Source of the DNA: JAEUIX01 sp046156035
GTDB taxonomy: Bacteria > Planctomycetota > Phycisphaerae > Phycisphaerales > UBA1924
Length of the DNA stretch: 64,000 nucleotides
NCBI GenBank assembly: GCA_046156035.1
Contig: JBJXEW010000028.1
Span: forward strand, 113,611 to 177,610
Direction: 5' to 3'
The position numbers were made by a program, and so were the translations under genes. Positions 36,873-44,581 of the stretch are shown here, piece by piece. The first letter of the stretch is position 1. Every line of letters starts with the position of its first letter. Under the pieces are notes generated by a model. It was not told the origin of the DNA. It was given only the letters and a program-made list of their open reading frames with translations, and made no database searches.

Positions 36873-38584
36873 GGGTGGACCTCCAAAGCGTTGGCGTGTG
36901 TGCCCGCGCCCGCGGGCGATGCGCCGGGCGGCAGCCCCACGAGTTCCATGGAGACCTCGAATCGGTTCACGTCGGTGGTGCCAACCCGGTGTCGCTGCGT
37001 GCCCCCCAGCCGCACGTTCCGCAGGATCGGGACGCTCGCCAGTTGCTGGGCATAGGACGTGAGCACCGTGGCCACGTCCGCAGAGCCCGTGGCCTCGGTC
37101 ACGCCGACCAGGGCGCACGACACGCGCCCCGTGTCGCTGGTTGTGAAATCAATCGACGCGAGCGTCACGCCCTCGGGCGTGTTCTCCGCAATCGCTGCCA
37201 GAGCGTGCGACAACGGATATTTCTCGCCCATGCGCGCCGCCATCCGCGCACGCAGGTCCGCCACCGCAGCGCGAGCATCACTCGCCTGCCGGAAGACCAT
37301 CCGCTCCTTCTCCAGCGCGGCGGCTGACCGGGCCAGCCCCTGGGCCCGCAGGCTCTCGCTGCGGAGGGTCAGGGCCGCGCTCCCCGCGTACATCGCGATC
37401 AGCGCGGCCGCGCTGCCGATGCCCGCCCACATGCCCCGCCGCACGCGCCGCAGCACCCGTTCCCGTGCCACGTCGGCTGGCAGCAGGTTGAGGTCGCACC
37501 GTGCCAGGGTCTGGGCAAGCATGGCGCCGGGGTCCTGAGCCACGTGCGCTTCGGTGTCGCCGACGGCGGCGATCTGTTCCGGACGGAAGCCGGAGAGTTG
37601 CGTGATCACCTCCGCCAAGCGTGGCAGCGCGCCGCCGGGCCCGACAAAGCACAGTTCAAGACCGTCGCGCTCGTTCTCGGGAATGCCGAAGCGGATCGTC
37701 TGTTTGAGTTCCACCGCGTAGCGCTGCAACACCGGCTGCAGGCCCGGCAGCACCGCCGCGCCGTTGATGCCGCGCTCGGCATCAACAACCGTTTCGGGTG
37801 TGGGGATGCCCGTGAGTTCCAGCAGGCGGCGTGCCGCGCCGCGGTCGGGCGTAAACGGCTGTGTCGGCGTGGCATCAGACCGCAGCGGGCGGCAGAAGCA
37901 GTCCACCAGCGATTCGGAGCCAAGCGACAGCATGCGGAAAAACCGGACGCGTCCGGGCGATGCGGCGAGCACGATGGTGCTGGCGCCGCTGATCCACACC
38001 ACCACACGCACGCTGGGCTCAGGCCTGGGATCCGCCGGCGCACCCCCGCCACCGGCCTCGCCCGCCCGGGAGGCCGCCCGCACCAACGACACGGCGTCCA
38101 TGGGCAACAGCCGCGCCACCCGCAGGCCCGCGCCCTGGACGCACGCCGCGATGGCGCTCGCCGTCAACTCTGCCTCGCTCACGCCCAGCACATGATGCTG
38201 GCGCGGCAGCGCGGCCGTTCTCGTCGGTGCATCGATCGAGAGCGTCGCGGTGTCAACGATCTGTGTCGTCGCCCCGGGGCCGACCATGGCCAGTTCTGCG
38301 GCGTGCCTTGCGCCCGCCTCGCCGGCCGACTGCGGGCACGACACCACGTTCACGTTTCCGGAGGGCGACGCGTACACCACCTCGGTCTCTCGGCCGGCGA
38401 CGCCCAACTCGGCTGTCCACTGCGCCAGCGGCTTCTGCAGGTCGGAGAGCAGGCCCGGCCATGCATCAGCCCAGTTGGCATAGGCGAGGGGTTCCTGACG
38501 TGACGCCACCACCCGGCCGTGCCGCACCACCCACATGGCGATGCGGGCGGGAACGATCTCGATGAAAACGCGTGTGGCGTGCAA
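36869..38584 (-). CDS. PilM-PilN fusion, actin-like platform protein
   Basis: A 571-residue protein combining an actin-like PilM/GspL cytoplasmic part (about 1-370; VRVVVWISGASTIVLAAS, then LELCFVGPGGALPRLAEVI) with a PilN-type part: a membrane helix near 405 (GMWAGIGSAAALIAMYAGSAA), a coiled segment and a periplasmic ferredoxin-like domain (EGVTLASIDFTTSDTG). GspL of type II systems has this same two-part design, whereas type IV pili use separate proteins. It starts at TTG 38584, which is supported by AAGGGG five bases upstream; it lies 139 bases after the PA14 minor-pilin gene and overlaps PilO. Confidence 0.86.
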   Translation of the reverse strand: MHATRVFIEIVPARIAMWVVRHGRVVASRQEPLAYANWADAWPGLLSDLQKPLAQWTAELGVAGRETEVVYASPSGNVNVVSCPQSAGEAGARHAAELAMVGPGATTQIVDTATLSIDAPTRTAALPRQHHVLGVSEAELTASAIAACVQGAGLRVARLLPMDAVSLVRAASRAGEAGGGGAPADPRPEPSVRVVVWISGASTIVLAASPGRVRFFRMLSLGSESLVDCFCRPLRSDATPTQPFTPDRGAARRLLELTGIPTPETVVDAERGINGAAVLPGLQPVLQRYAVELKQTIRFGIPENERDGLELCFVGPGGALPRLAEVITQLSGFRPEQIAAVGDTEAHVAQDPGAMLAQTLARCDLNLLPADVARERVLRRVRRGMWAGIGSAAALIAMYAGSAALTLRSESLRAQGLARSAAALEKERMVFRQASDARAAVADLRARMAARMGEKYPLSHALAAIAENTPEGVTLASIDFTTSDTGRVSCALVGVTEATGSADVATVLTSYAQQLASVPILRNVRLGGTQRHRVGTTDVNRFEVSMELVGLPPGASPAGAGTHANALEVHP

Positions 38585-38723
38585 GGAGGCCCCTTCTGCG
38601 ATTGGCCGGCCGTCAGGCTTTGAGCGGCGCTGGCCGGGTCGTCATCGGCGCTCCGAACGGGCGGGTTGTGGACCGCGTGCATCGTCGGGCGGCTTGGCGT
38701 GCCTTCTGCGCCTGTGCCGCGGG

Positions 38724-40430
38724 TTACGGGACCATCGCCCAGGACGTGAACTTGACCGTGCGTGTGCCGGACCCGCCCGAGCCGGTCCGTCCGGCAAGGT
38801 CGGCGTGGATGAGCGACCGGCCCGTCATGGAGACTGCCCGGCCGGCGAACGTCCCCCAGAACTCGCACGGCGGCGAGCCCGAGCCGGTCAGGCTGAGGTC
38901 GGCGGTGTTGCCCACGGCGGCGGCGCACAGTTTCGACGAGTCGTTGAGTTGGATCGTCCGGTTGTTGCCCATCATGATGATCCGCAGGCGCCCCGACGAG
39001 CCCGTGTTGATGTTGACGGTGCTCGTGTTGCTGAGCGTGACATTGCCGTACACGAACATCGTCAGCGACCCACCCGTGTCGATCGTGAGCGATGCGGAGT
39101 TGCTGACCGTCAGGTTCCCGTCCACGCGCATGTAGACGGGGGCCGTCACGTTCACGACGGCCGTGCTGCTGATCGTGAGGTTGTTGAAGTACCTGTCGGT
39201 CGCGATCGTGGTTGTGCCAGACGAGAAGGTCACGTTGCCCGAACTGCTGCCGACGGCCGGCACGCCCTGCCGCCCGGCCACGGCCGCGTTGCTCGCGCCG
39301 GCCGTCTGCGTGCCGGAGATGGTTGCGCCCGAGGAGAGCGAGATCACGCTTGACGGGATGCCGCCCGGCGCGACGCTCGCCGAGCCCAGCAGGCGGGCCA
39401 TGCTCGACATGGTGAAGCGGTTGCTCGCCGTGGCGTTGACCGCGACAATGCTGTTGGTGTTGTCGATGTTGGCCCCGCCGTAGAGCCCCAGGGACGAGTC
39501 GTAACCGTTCACCGTGGATGCCAGCACGGTGCCCTCGCCCGCGATGGCGACCGTGGTGGTGGCGGCGACAGCGGCCAGGCCCGAGAGCGACGTGCTGAAG
39601 GCGGTGGGGGGGATCACGGTGGTCGTGGGCACACCGGGTCCGCTCCACGAGAGCACGCACCCGTTGTTGCCGCTGTTTTCAAAGTAGCGCACGGTGAAGT
39701 CGTGCGCGCCCGCCGCGAGCGTGATGATCCCGGTGCGCGTGCTGAAACTGTGCGCACCGTCATGGTTGATGAGGGTGGCGCCGTTGATGGAAAGGTCCGA
39801 GCCATCATCCGACCCGAGCGAGAACGTCCACGAGCCGGTCGTCGGGATGGTGATCTTGCCGGAGAAGCGCACGCCGAACCGGTTGTTCGGGCCACCCTGC
39901 CAGAACGCCGCTCCTGAACTGTTGGGCACGTTCACCCACGGGGTCCATCCCGCCGCCGTGGGCGTGGTGCCGAAGGGCACACTGGCGAGCGCACTGGGAG
40001 CCGCCGTCAGCGTCCACGCCTCGAACTTCACGCCCTGCGTGGTCGACGACGACGGCGTGCTCTCCACGCCCACGAGTCGGGCGCGGCGTGCAGCGTCGGC
40101 GCTCGCGGAACTCACGGTGAACGTGCTTGTCGGGCCCGCGACGGCCTTGGTGACGCTGAACGTTGCCTGTGTCAGCGCGGTCTTGGTCGAGATCGTGCCC
40201 ATCATCCCGTCGCCGTCGTCGTCGGCGTTGAGGGCGAACTCACGCGCCGCCATGTTCACGCCCGCCTCCGCCGCGTACTGGGCCCGCAGCGCGGCCAGGC
40301 GCTTCGTGGTCAGGTCTTGATCCCTTGCCCCACCCAGGACCACGCCCACGACGATCAATTGCAGCACCGCCAGCGCGATGATCACGCCGATGGACGCGGA
40401 GCCGCGTGCCGTGTGCGGGGCGACGCTCAT
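38724..40430 (-). CDS. Minor pilin-like protein with PA14 domain (PilX/GspK position)
   Basis: A 568-residue protein. The N terminus, SASIGVIIALAVLQLIVVGVVLGG with RAQYAAEAGVNMA after it, is a PilX-like membrane helix without a canonical FTLIE cleavage site. About residues 135-270 form a PA14 domain (GWTPWVNVPNSSG, RFSGKITIPTTGSWTFSLGS, DDGSDLSINGATLI, FTVRYFENSG). PA14 domains bind glycans or act in adhesion. The C-terminal 250 residues are Ser/Thr-rich beta repeats (VDGNLTVSNSASLTIDTGGS), like DUF7305 proteins found with pilin genes. It follows the GspJ-like gene with two bases between. A pilus-tip adhesin is the likely role, by inference. Confidence 0.82.
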   Translation of the reverse strand: MSVAPHTARGSASIGVIIALAVLQLIVVGVVLGGARDQDLTTKRLAALRAQYAAEAGVNMAAREFALNADDDGDGMMGTISTKTALTQATFSVTKAVAGPTSTFTVSSASADAARRARLVGVESTPSSSTTQGVKFEAWTLTAAPSALASVPFGTTPTAAGWTPWVNVPNSSGAAFWQGGPNNRFGVRFSGKITIPTTGSWTFSLGSDDGSDLSINGATLINHDGAHSFSTRTGIITLAAGAHDFTVRYFENSGNNGCVLSWSGPGVPTTTVIPPTAFSTSLSGLAAVAATTTVAIAGEGTVLASTVNGYDSSLGLYGGANIDNTNSIVAVNATASNRFTMSSMARLLGSASVAPGGIPSSVISLSSGATISGTQTAGASNAAVAGRQGVPAVGSSSGNVTFSSGTTTIATDRYFNNLTISSTAVVNVTAPVYMRVDGNLTVSNSASLTIDTGGSLTMFVYGNVTLSNTSTVNINTGSSGRLRIIMMGNNRTIQLNDSSKLCAAAVGNTADLSLTGSGSPPCEFWGTFAGRAVSMTGRSLIHADLAGRTGSGGSGTRTVKFTSWAMVP

Positions 40431-40432
40431 GC

Positions 40433-40987
40433 TCACGGCGCACCGCCCTTCAGCAGCGACCGCAGAAACACCTTGGTGCGCAGCGTCTGGCTGACGCCGT
40501 CGCGTGTGAGCGTGATCGACACACTCAACCGTCGCACCGCGTCGCACGCCGTGCCCGAGAGCGTGGCGGCCATGGCGGCGTTGGACTCATCGAAGGCCTG
40601 GATCGCGAACGCGCTGACACTCTGCAACAGCACGCCGGTCGGCCCACCGCTCTCGCTCAGCGTCGCCTGCCCGCCCGAGACCGCCAACACCGATGTCCCG
40701 TTGAAGGTGATAGACGATGCCGACAGCGACGTGATATTGGGCGCGCTGGAGGCGTACGGGGACTTGAGCGTGATCTCGCGCAGGGCCCGGTCGATCCGGT
40801 CCAGCCCGGCCGAGAGTTCGGCGTGCAACTGGGCCGAGAGCGCCGCTTCCGTGTACGTTCGCGAGGCCTGGTAGATCACGCCCGAGGCGATCGATCCCAT
40901 GGTCCCCATGATCACAATCGTCGCGATCATCTCGATCAGCGTGAAGGCCCGGCGACGGCCTCGGGTTTGGTGTACGCGGATGGTCAT
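40433..40987 (-). CDS. GspJ-like minor pseudopilin
   Basis: A 184-residue pseudopilin. The prepilin site is RRRAFTLIEMIATIVIMG: the helix begins Phe-Thr-Leu-Ile-Glu with Glu5 present, but the residue before Phe is Ala rather than Gly. The length and the following YQASRTYTEAALSAQLHAEL and GLDRIDRALREITL segments fit GspJ. The start ATG 40987 overlaps the stop of the preceding gene (ATGA). Confidence 0.8.
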   Translation of the reverse strand: MTIRVHQTRGRRRAFTLIEMIATIVIMGTMGSIASGVIYQASRTYTEAALSAQLHAELSAGLDRIDRALREITLKSPYASSAPNITSLSASSITFNGTSVLAVSGGQATLSESGGPTGVLLQSVSAFAIQAFDESNAAMAATLSGTACDAVRRLSVSITLTRDGVSQTLRTKVFLRSLLKGGAP

Positions 40988-41415
40988 GGTGTGTAGTCCG
41001 TGAGCACGGTGGACATCGCCAGGGTTGTGGCCCCCCGGCGCGGGTCGACCCAGGCCACGGAGACCACGACCGTCTTGTAGCCTGTTCCTGACGTCGTGAG
41101 CGAGGCGTTGGTCTCGGTGATCGCCACGCTGCGTGTGAAGCCCGGGAACCCGGCCAGGCTCGTCTCGGCGGTGTAGTTCGAGCCCGCGATGTACGTGTAG
41201 CCGCGGGTGGCGCTGGCGCGGTCGGCGATCACGTCCTCCATCTTCTCGGTGGCCAGCCAACGGGCCCGCGAGAAGGCGATGGTCGATGCCCGCTGCACGC
41301 TCGCGTCGCTGATGGCCACCACCGTGCCTGGAACGACGAGCGCAAGCACCACGATCGCCACGATGGTGTCGATGAGAGAGAAGCCGGCCGCGAGGGTGCG
41401 ACGCGCGCGTGTCAT
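40984..41415 (-). CDS. GspI/PilV-like minor pseudopilin
   Basis: A 143-residue pseudopilin with leader MTRARRTLAAG and helix FSLIDTIVAIVVLALVVPG. It is the only one of the five with Gly before Phe, and it has Asp rather than Glu at position 5 of the mature helix. The RARWLATEKMEDVIADRA segment is typical of GspI/PilV. Both ends overlap neighbours by four bases (ATGA), so it is translationally coupled to the GspH-like and GspJ-like genes. Confidence 0.78.
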   Translation of the reverse strand: MTRARRTLAAGFSLIDTIVAIVVLALVVPGTVVAISDASVQRASTIAFSRARWLATEKMEDVIADRASATRGYTYIAGSNYTAETSLAGFPGFTRSVAITETNASLTTSGTGYKTVVVSVAWVDPRRGATTLAMSTVLTDYTP

Positions 41416-41972
41416 GACCCACCCCCGGTGAGGGTGGTCAGGCCCGAGGTGCGCAGCACTCGCACCACCCAACCGCCCGAGAGCGACACCGTGCCATCCG
41501 CCGCCAGCGTGGCCCCGGCCGTACTCCCCGGCCTGCCCAAGCGGTCAAAGCACACCTCGCTGGTCGAGTCGAACGTCACGGTACTCAGTGTGGCCCCGGC
41601 CAACTCGCCTGTGTTCAGGCGTTGCAGGAACAGCGCACCAGAGGCCGGATCGGTGATGGTTGTTGCGCCTGCTCTGCCGGGCGAGGCCGGGTTCTCGGCC
41701 AGGACGCTGTAGGTGTTGGACGAGGTGTTGAACGACACCCAGTGCGTGAGACCTGCCGCCATGGCACGCTCGCGGGTGTAGGTGAGGTCGCGCAGCACCT
41801 GCCGCGCTGCCACGGCCTGCCGCTGGGTGCCCAGGTTGCTCATGGACGGGATCGCCACCGCGGCGACCACGGCCATGCAGACCATGACCACGATGAGTTC
41901 GATCAGCGTGAACGCGCTGCAAACGCGCAGGAACCGCCGTGGAAGGTGCGTGTGCATCGTTGTGGATCGCAT
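41412..41972 (-). CDS. GspH/FimT-like minor pseudopilin
   Basis: A pseudopilin of 186 residues from ATG 41972, or 181 from ATG 41957; neither has a strong ribosome site. The prepilin site is CSAFTLIELIVVMVCMAVVA, again Ala before Phe. The following RQVLRDLTYTRERAMAAGLT and CFDRLGRP match the GspH/FimT family. It lies 135 bases after the second major pseudopilin. Confidence 0.8.
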   Translation of the reverse strand: MRSTTMHTHLPRRFLRVCSAFTLIELIVVMVCMAVVAAVAIPSMSNLGTQRQAVAARQVLRDLTYTRERAMAAGLTHWVSFNTSSNTYSVLAENPASPGRAGATTITDPASGALFLQRLNTGELAGATLSTVTFDSTSEVCFDRLGRPGSTAGATLAADGTVSLSGGWVVRVLRTSGLTTLTGGGS

Positions 41973-42107
41973 CGGCTCGTGCCGGTGAAGGGGTGAGCGC
42001 GGCCGCGCGCTGCCCGGGTTCGCCGCCGGTTCCGCAAACAAGCACGGCCGACGGCCAGAGCCATCGGCCGTGCAGAAAGGGGCGTAGGGCCACCGGCCCT
42101 TGATCAC

Positions 42108-42587
42108 TCAGAGTTGGTTGGCCGTGAGCACGCCGCTGCCGCTGGGGTTGTTCACGGTGGTGTTGTTGCTGGAGTTGGCGTAGAAGCCGTACGCGGGGGG
42201 AGTGGTGGTGTTGTCAACGTAGTAGCGCCAGCCGGCCGTGCCGCTCACCGTGCGGGCCGTGTACTCGGCGGCCGTGGCCGCAGTGGCGGTGGAGAGGCTG
42301 TTGTACGGATTGGCGGGGAACGAGTCCATCACCACGGTGCTCGCGGTGGTCAACTGCGCCAGCGTGGGGTACGCGGGCGTGCCAGAGAGCGAGGCGTTGG
42401 CGTAAAAGTTCGAGGCCGCCGAACGCACGTTGCCCAGCGTGCCCTGCAGGGCCGCCGTCCGGGCCCGATCGGTGTAGTCAAAGTACCGCGGCACCGCCAC
42501 GCCCGCGAGGATCGCGAGCACAACGATCACGGCGATGAGTTCGATGAGCGTGAACGCCGAACGGAACGAGCGACGGGTGAGAGTCAT
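42108..42587 (-). CDS. GspG-like major pseudopilin, second copy
   Basis: A 159-residue pseudopilin with RRSFRSAFTLIELIAVIVV at the N terminus and Ala before Phe. It continues VPRYFDYTDRARTAALQGT, GNVRSAASNFYANASL and GWRYYVDN, and it is close in sequence to the gene just upstream. GGAGG eight bases before ATG 42587 fixes the start. It lacks the Ca-binding tail of proteobacterial GspG. Tandem paralogues suggest duplication of the major subunit. Confidence 0.85.
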   Translation of the reverse strand: MTLTRRSFRSAFTLIELIAVIVVLAILAGVAVPRYFDYTDRARTAALQGTLGNVRSAASNFYANASLSGTPAYPTLAQLTTASTVVMDSFPANPYNSLSTATAATAAEYTARTVSGTAGWRYYVDNTTTPPAYGFYANSSNNTTVNNPSGSGVLTANQL

Positions 42588-42798
42588 GAGCAAGGCCTCC
42601 GGTTCTTTGACATGTAGAGTCGAGAACGACACGTTCTTCGAATGCTGCCGATTCCACGCACCCGACAGTCTCTCTTGTCGGCCCGCGGGGGGTGCGTCTT
42701 AAGTTCTGTCGCTGGCACCCGCTCTTCCATGCCCATGCTGCGCGCCACACTCCGCACACTCCGCACAACCGGACCCGGCCGCGACGCGCGGTCGATGT

Positions 42799-43314
42799 TC
42801 ACAACTGGTTCGCCGTCAGCGTGGTGGCGGCCGTCCCGCCGCACGCGCTCCCGGATGCCGCGCCGCCCGCGCTCACAACCGTCGTCGCGGCTGTCGAGTT
42901 CGCGTAGAACCCGCACGCCGGCACTGCCAGCGCGTTGTCAACGTAGTAGCGCCACCCCACCGTGCCGCTCACGGACCGGCCCGAGAACTCCGTGGCCGTC
43001 GCCGCGGCGACAGTCCGCTGCGCGTTGAACGGCATCGCCGGGAAGGCGTCGGCGATCACAACCCCGGCACCGCTCAACTCCGCCAGCGTCGGGTAGCGGG
43101 CCGTGCCGTTGAGGCTCGAGTTGGCGTAGAAGTTTCCGCAGGCCGAACGCACGTTGCCCAGCGTCCCCTGGAGCGCCGCAGTCCGGGCGTTGGCCGCGTG
43201 GTCAAAGTATTGCGGCACGGCCACGCCCGCCAGGAGCGAGAGGATGAGCACCACCGCGATCAGTTCGATCAGCGTGAACGCCGCGGCGCGCTTCGTGTGG
43301 TGGGCATGAACCAT
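42799..43314 (-). CDS. GspG-like major pseudopilin, first copy
   Basis: A 171-residue pseudopilin, N terminus KRAAAFTLIELIAVVLILS, Ala before Phe. It shares RTAALQGTLGNVRSA, NFYANSSLNGTARYPTLAEL and GWRYYVDNALA with the downstream paralogue. GGAGAAGG a few bases before ATG 43314 supports that start over the upstream Met at 43329. It follows gspF by 67 bases; the 211-base gap after it holds a 6-bp stem (CCGACA/TGTCGG, 42662-42681) that may be an mRNA-processing or stability element. Confidence 0.85.
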   Translation of the reverse strand: MVHAHHTKRAAAFTLIELIAVVLILSLLAGVAVPQYFDHAANARTAALQGTLGNVRSACGNFYANSSLNGTARYPTLAELSGAGVVIADAFPAMPFNAQRTVAAATATEFSGRSVSGTVGWRYYVDNALAVPACGFYANSTAATTVVSAGGAASGSACGGTAATTLTANQL

Positions 43315-43381
43315 CGGCCTTCTCCGCAATCGCCCTCTGTTTCCGTCGTTCGCACCGCCTGTGCCCGACTGCGCGTGAGCA

Positions 43382-44581
43382 CTACTTCACCAGGTTCACC
43401 ATGTCCCACATGGGCAGGAAGATGCCCAGTGCGACCACCAGCACCACCAACGCAATCACCACGATCAACAGCGGTTCCACCAGCGTGGTCAGCGTCTTGG
43501 TCTGGTGCTTGGTCTCGCGCTCGTAGTGGCGAGCGATCAGCGCGCACATGTTGGGCAACTGGGCGGAGGTTTCTCCCGCGGAGATCATCCGCCGCGCGAA
43601 CGAGGTGAAGTACGTGCAGGCGTTCAGGCACTCGCTCAGCCGGCCGCCGGTGCGCACCTGCCGCGCCAGCCGTTCGATATCGGCCCCCAGCAGCGTGCTG
43701 CCGCTGGACTTGCCGCCGAGGTCAAGGGCATCAATCAGGCCGAGGCCCGAAGAGAGCGAAAGGCCCATGACGCGAGCGAACCGCGCGAGCGCAAGCCCCT
43801 GCGTGATCGCGTTCACCACCGGCACGCGTCCGAGCACGCGCTCGATCAGGGCCTGGCCTCGGGCAGTGGCCCGCGCCTTCAGGAAGCCGAACACGAGGCC
43901 GCCGATGGCCAGCAGGTACAGGAACCAGAAGCCCTTGATCGACTCGCCCGCCGCCGCGAGCACCTGCGTGATCGCGGGCAGTTTCACGCCCCGCGACGCG
44001 AACATTGTGGCAAACTTTGGGACGACGAACCCCACGAGAAAGCCCACACCGATCACCATCACGCCCAGCACCACGGCCGGATACGTCAGGGCCGCGCGAA
44101 CCATCTGGCGCGTCTCCTGCTGCCGCTCCAGCATCTCCGAGAGGTGGTCGAGCACCTTGGGCAGGTTGCCGGTCTTCTCCGCCGCGCGGATGGTCTCCAC
44201 GTACACATCGCCGAAGACTGTGCGGTGCACGTCCATCGCGTCGGCCAGCGACTGCCCGCCTTCGATGCGAGAGGCCAACTCCGAGATCAGCGCCTTCAGT
44301 TCCGGGCCGCGTTCCTGCTCGGCGATGCTCACCAGTCCCTCGCTGATCGACAGCCGCGCACCGATGAGCACCGCAAGTTGCGAGGTGAAGTGGGCCAGGT
44401 CCTTCAGTTTGATCTTGCGGGCGGCCTTGCCGCGCACGCGTGCCGGTTCGATGGAGAGCGGCACCAGGCCCATGGCCGCGACCTGCCGGTAGGCCTCGGC
44501 ACGATCCGCCGCCTTGGCCGTGCCCTCACGGCGTGCACCGCCGCGGTCCATCGCCTTGTACGCGAATGCCACGGCGCTCAT
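43382..44581 (-). CDS. gspF: Type II secretion/type IV pilus platform protein GspF
   Basis: A 399-residue inner-membrane platform protein. It has two GspF/PilC four-helix domains: the first has LAHFTSQLAVLIGARLSISE and GNLPKVLDHLSEMLERQQE, the second LARFARVMGLSLSSGLGLID and TSFARRMISAGETSAQLPNM. Membrane helices are VVLGVMVIGVGFLVGFVVP, FLYLLAIGGLVFGFL and LLIVVIALVVLVVALGIFLP. Start ATG 44581 overlaps the gspE stop (ATGA); residues upstream in the open frame are an out-of-frame shadow of gspE. Confidence 0.94.
   Translation of the reverse strand: MSAVAFAYKAMDRGGARREGTAKAADRAEAYRQVAAMGLVPLSIEPARVRGKAARKIKLKDLAHFTSQLAVLIGARLSISEGLVSIAEQERGPELKALISELASRIEGGQSLADAMDVHRTVFGDVYVETIRAAEKTGNLPKVLDHLSEMLERQQETRQMVRAALTYPAVVLGVMVIGVGFLVGFVVPKFATMFASRGVKLPAITQVLAAAGESIKGFWFLYLLAIGGLVFGFLKARATARGQALIERVLGRVPVVNAITQGLALARFARVMGLSLSSGLGLIDALDLGGKSSGSTLLGADIERLARQVRTGGRLSECLNACTYFTSFARRMISAGETSAQLPNMCALIARHYERETKHQTKTLTTLVEPLLIVVIALVVLVVALGIFLPMWDMVNLVK

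Noticed and set aside
42623..42637. Small dyad AGAACG-ACA-CGTTCT between the pseudopilin genes
   Set aside because: A 6-bp stem without T-run or conserved context is too weak to call as a terminator or operator.
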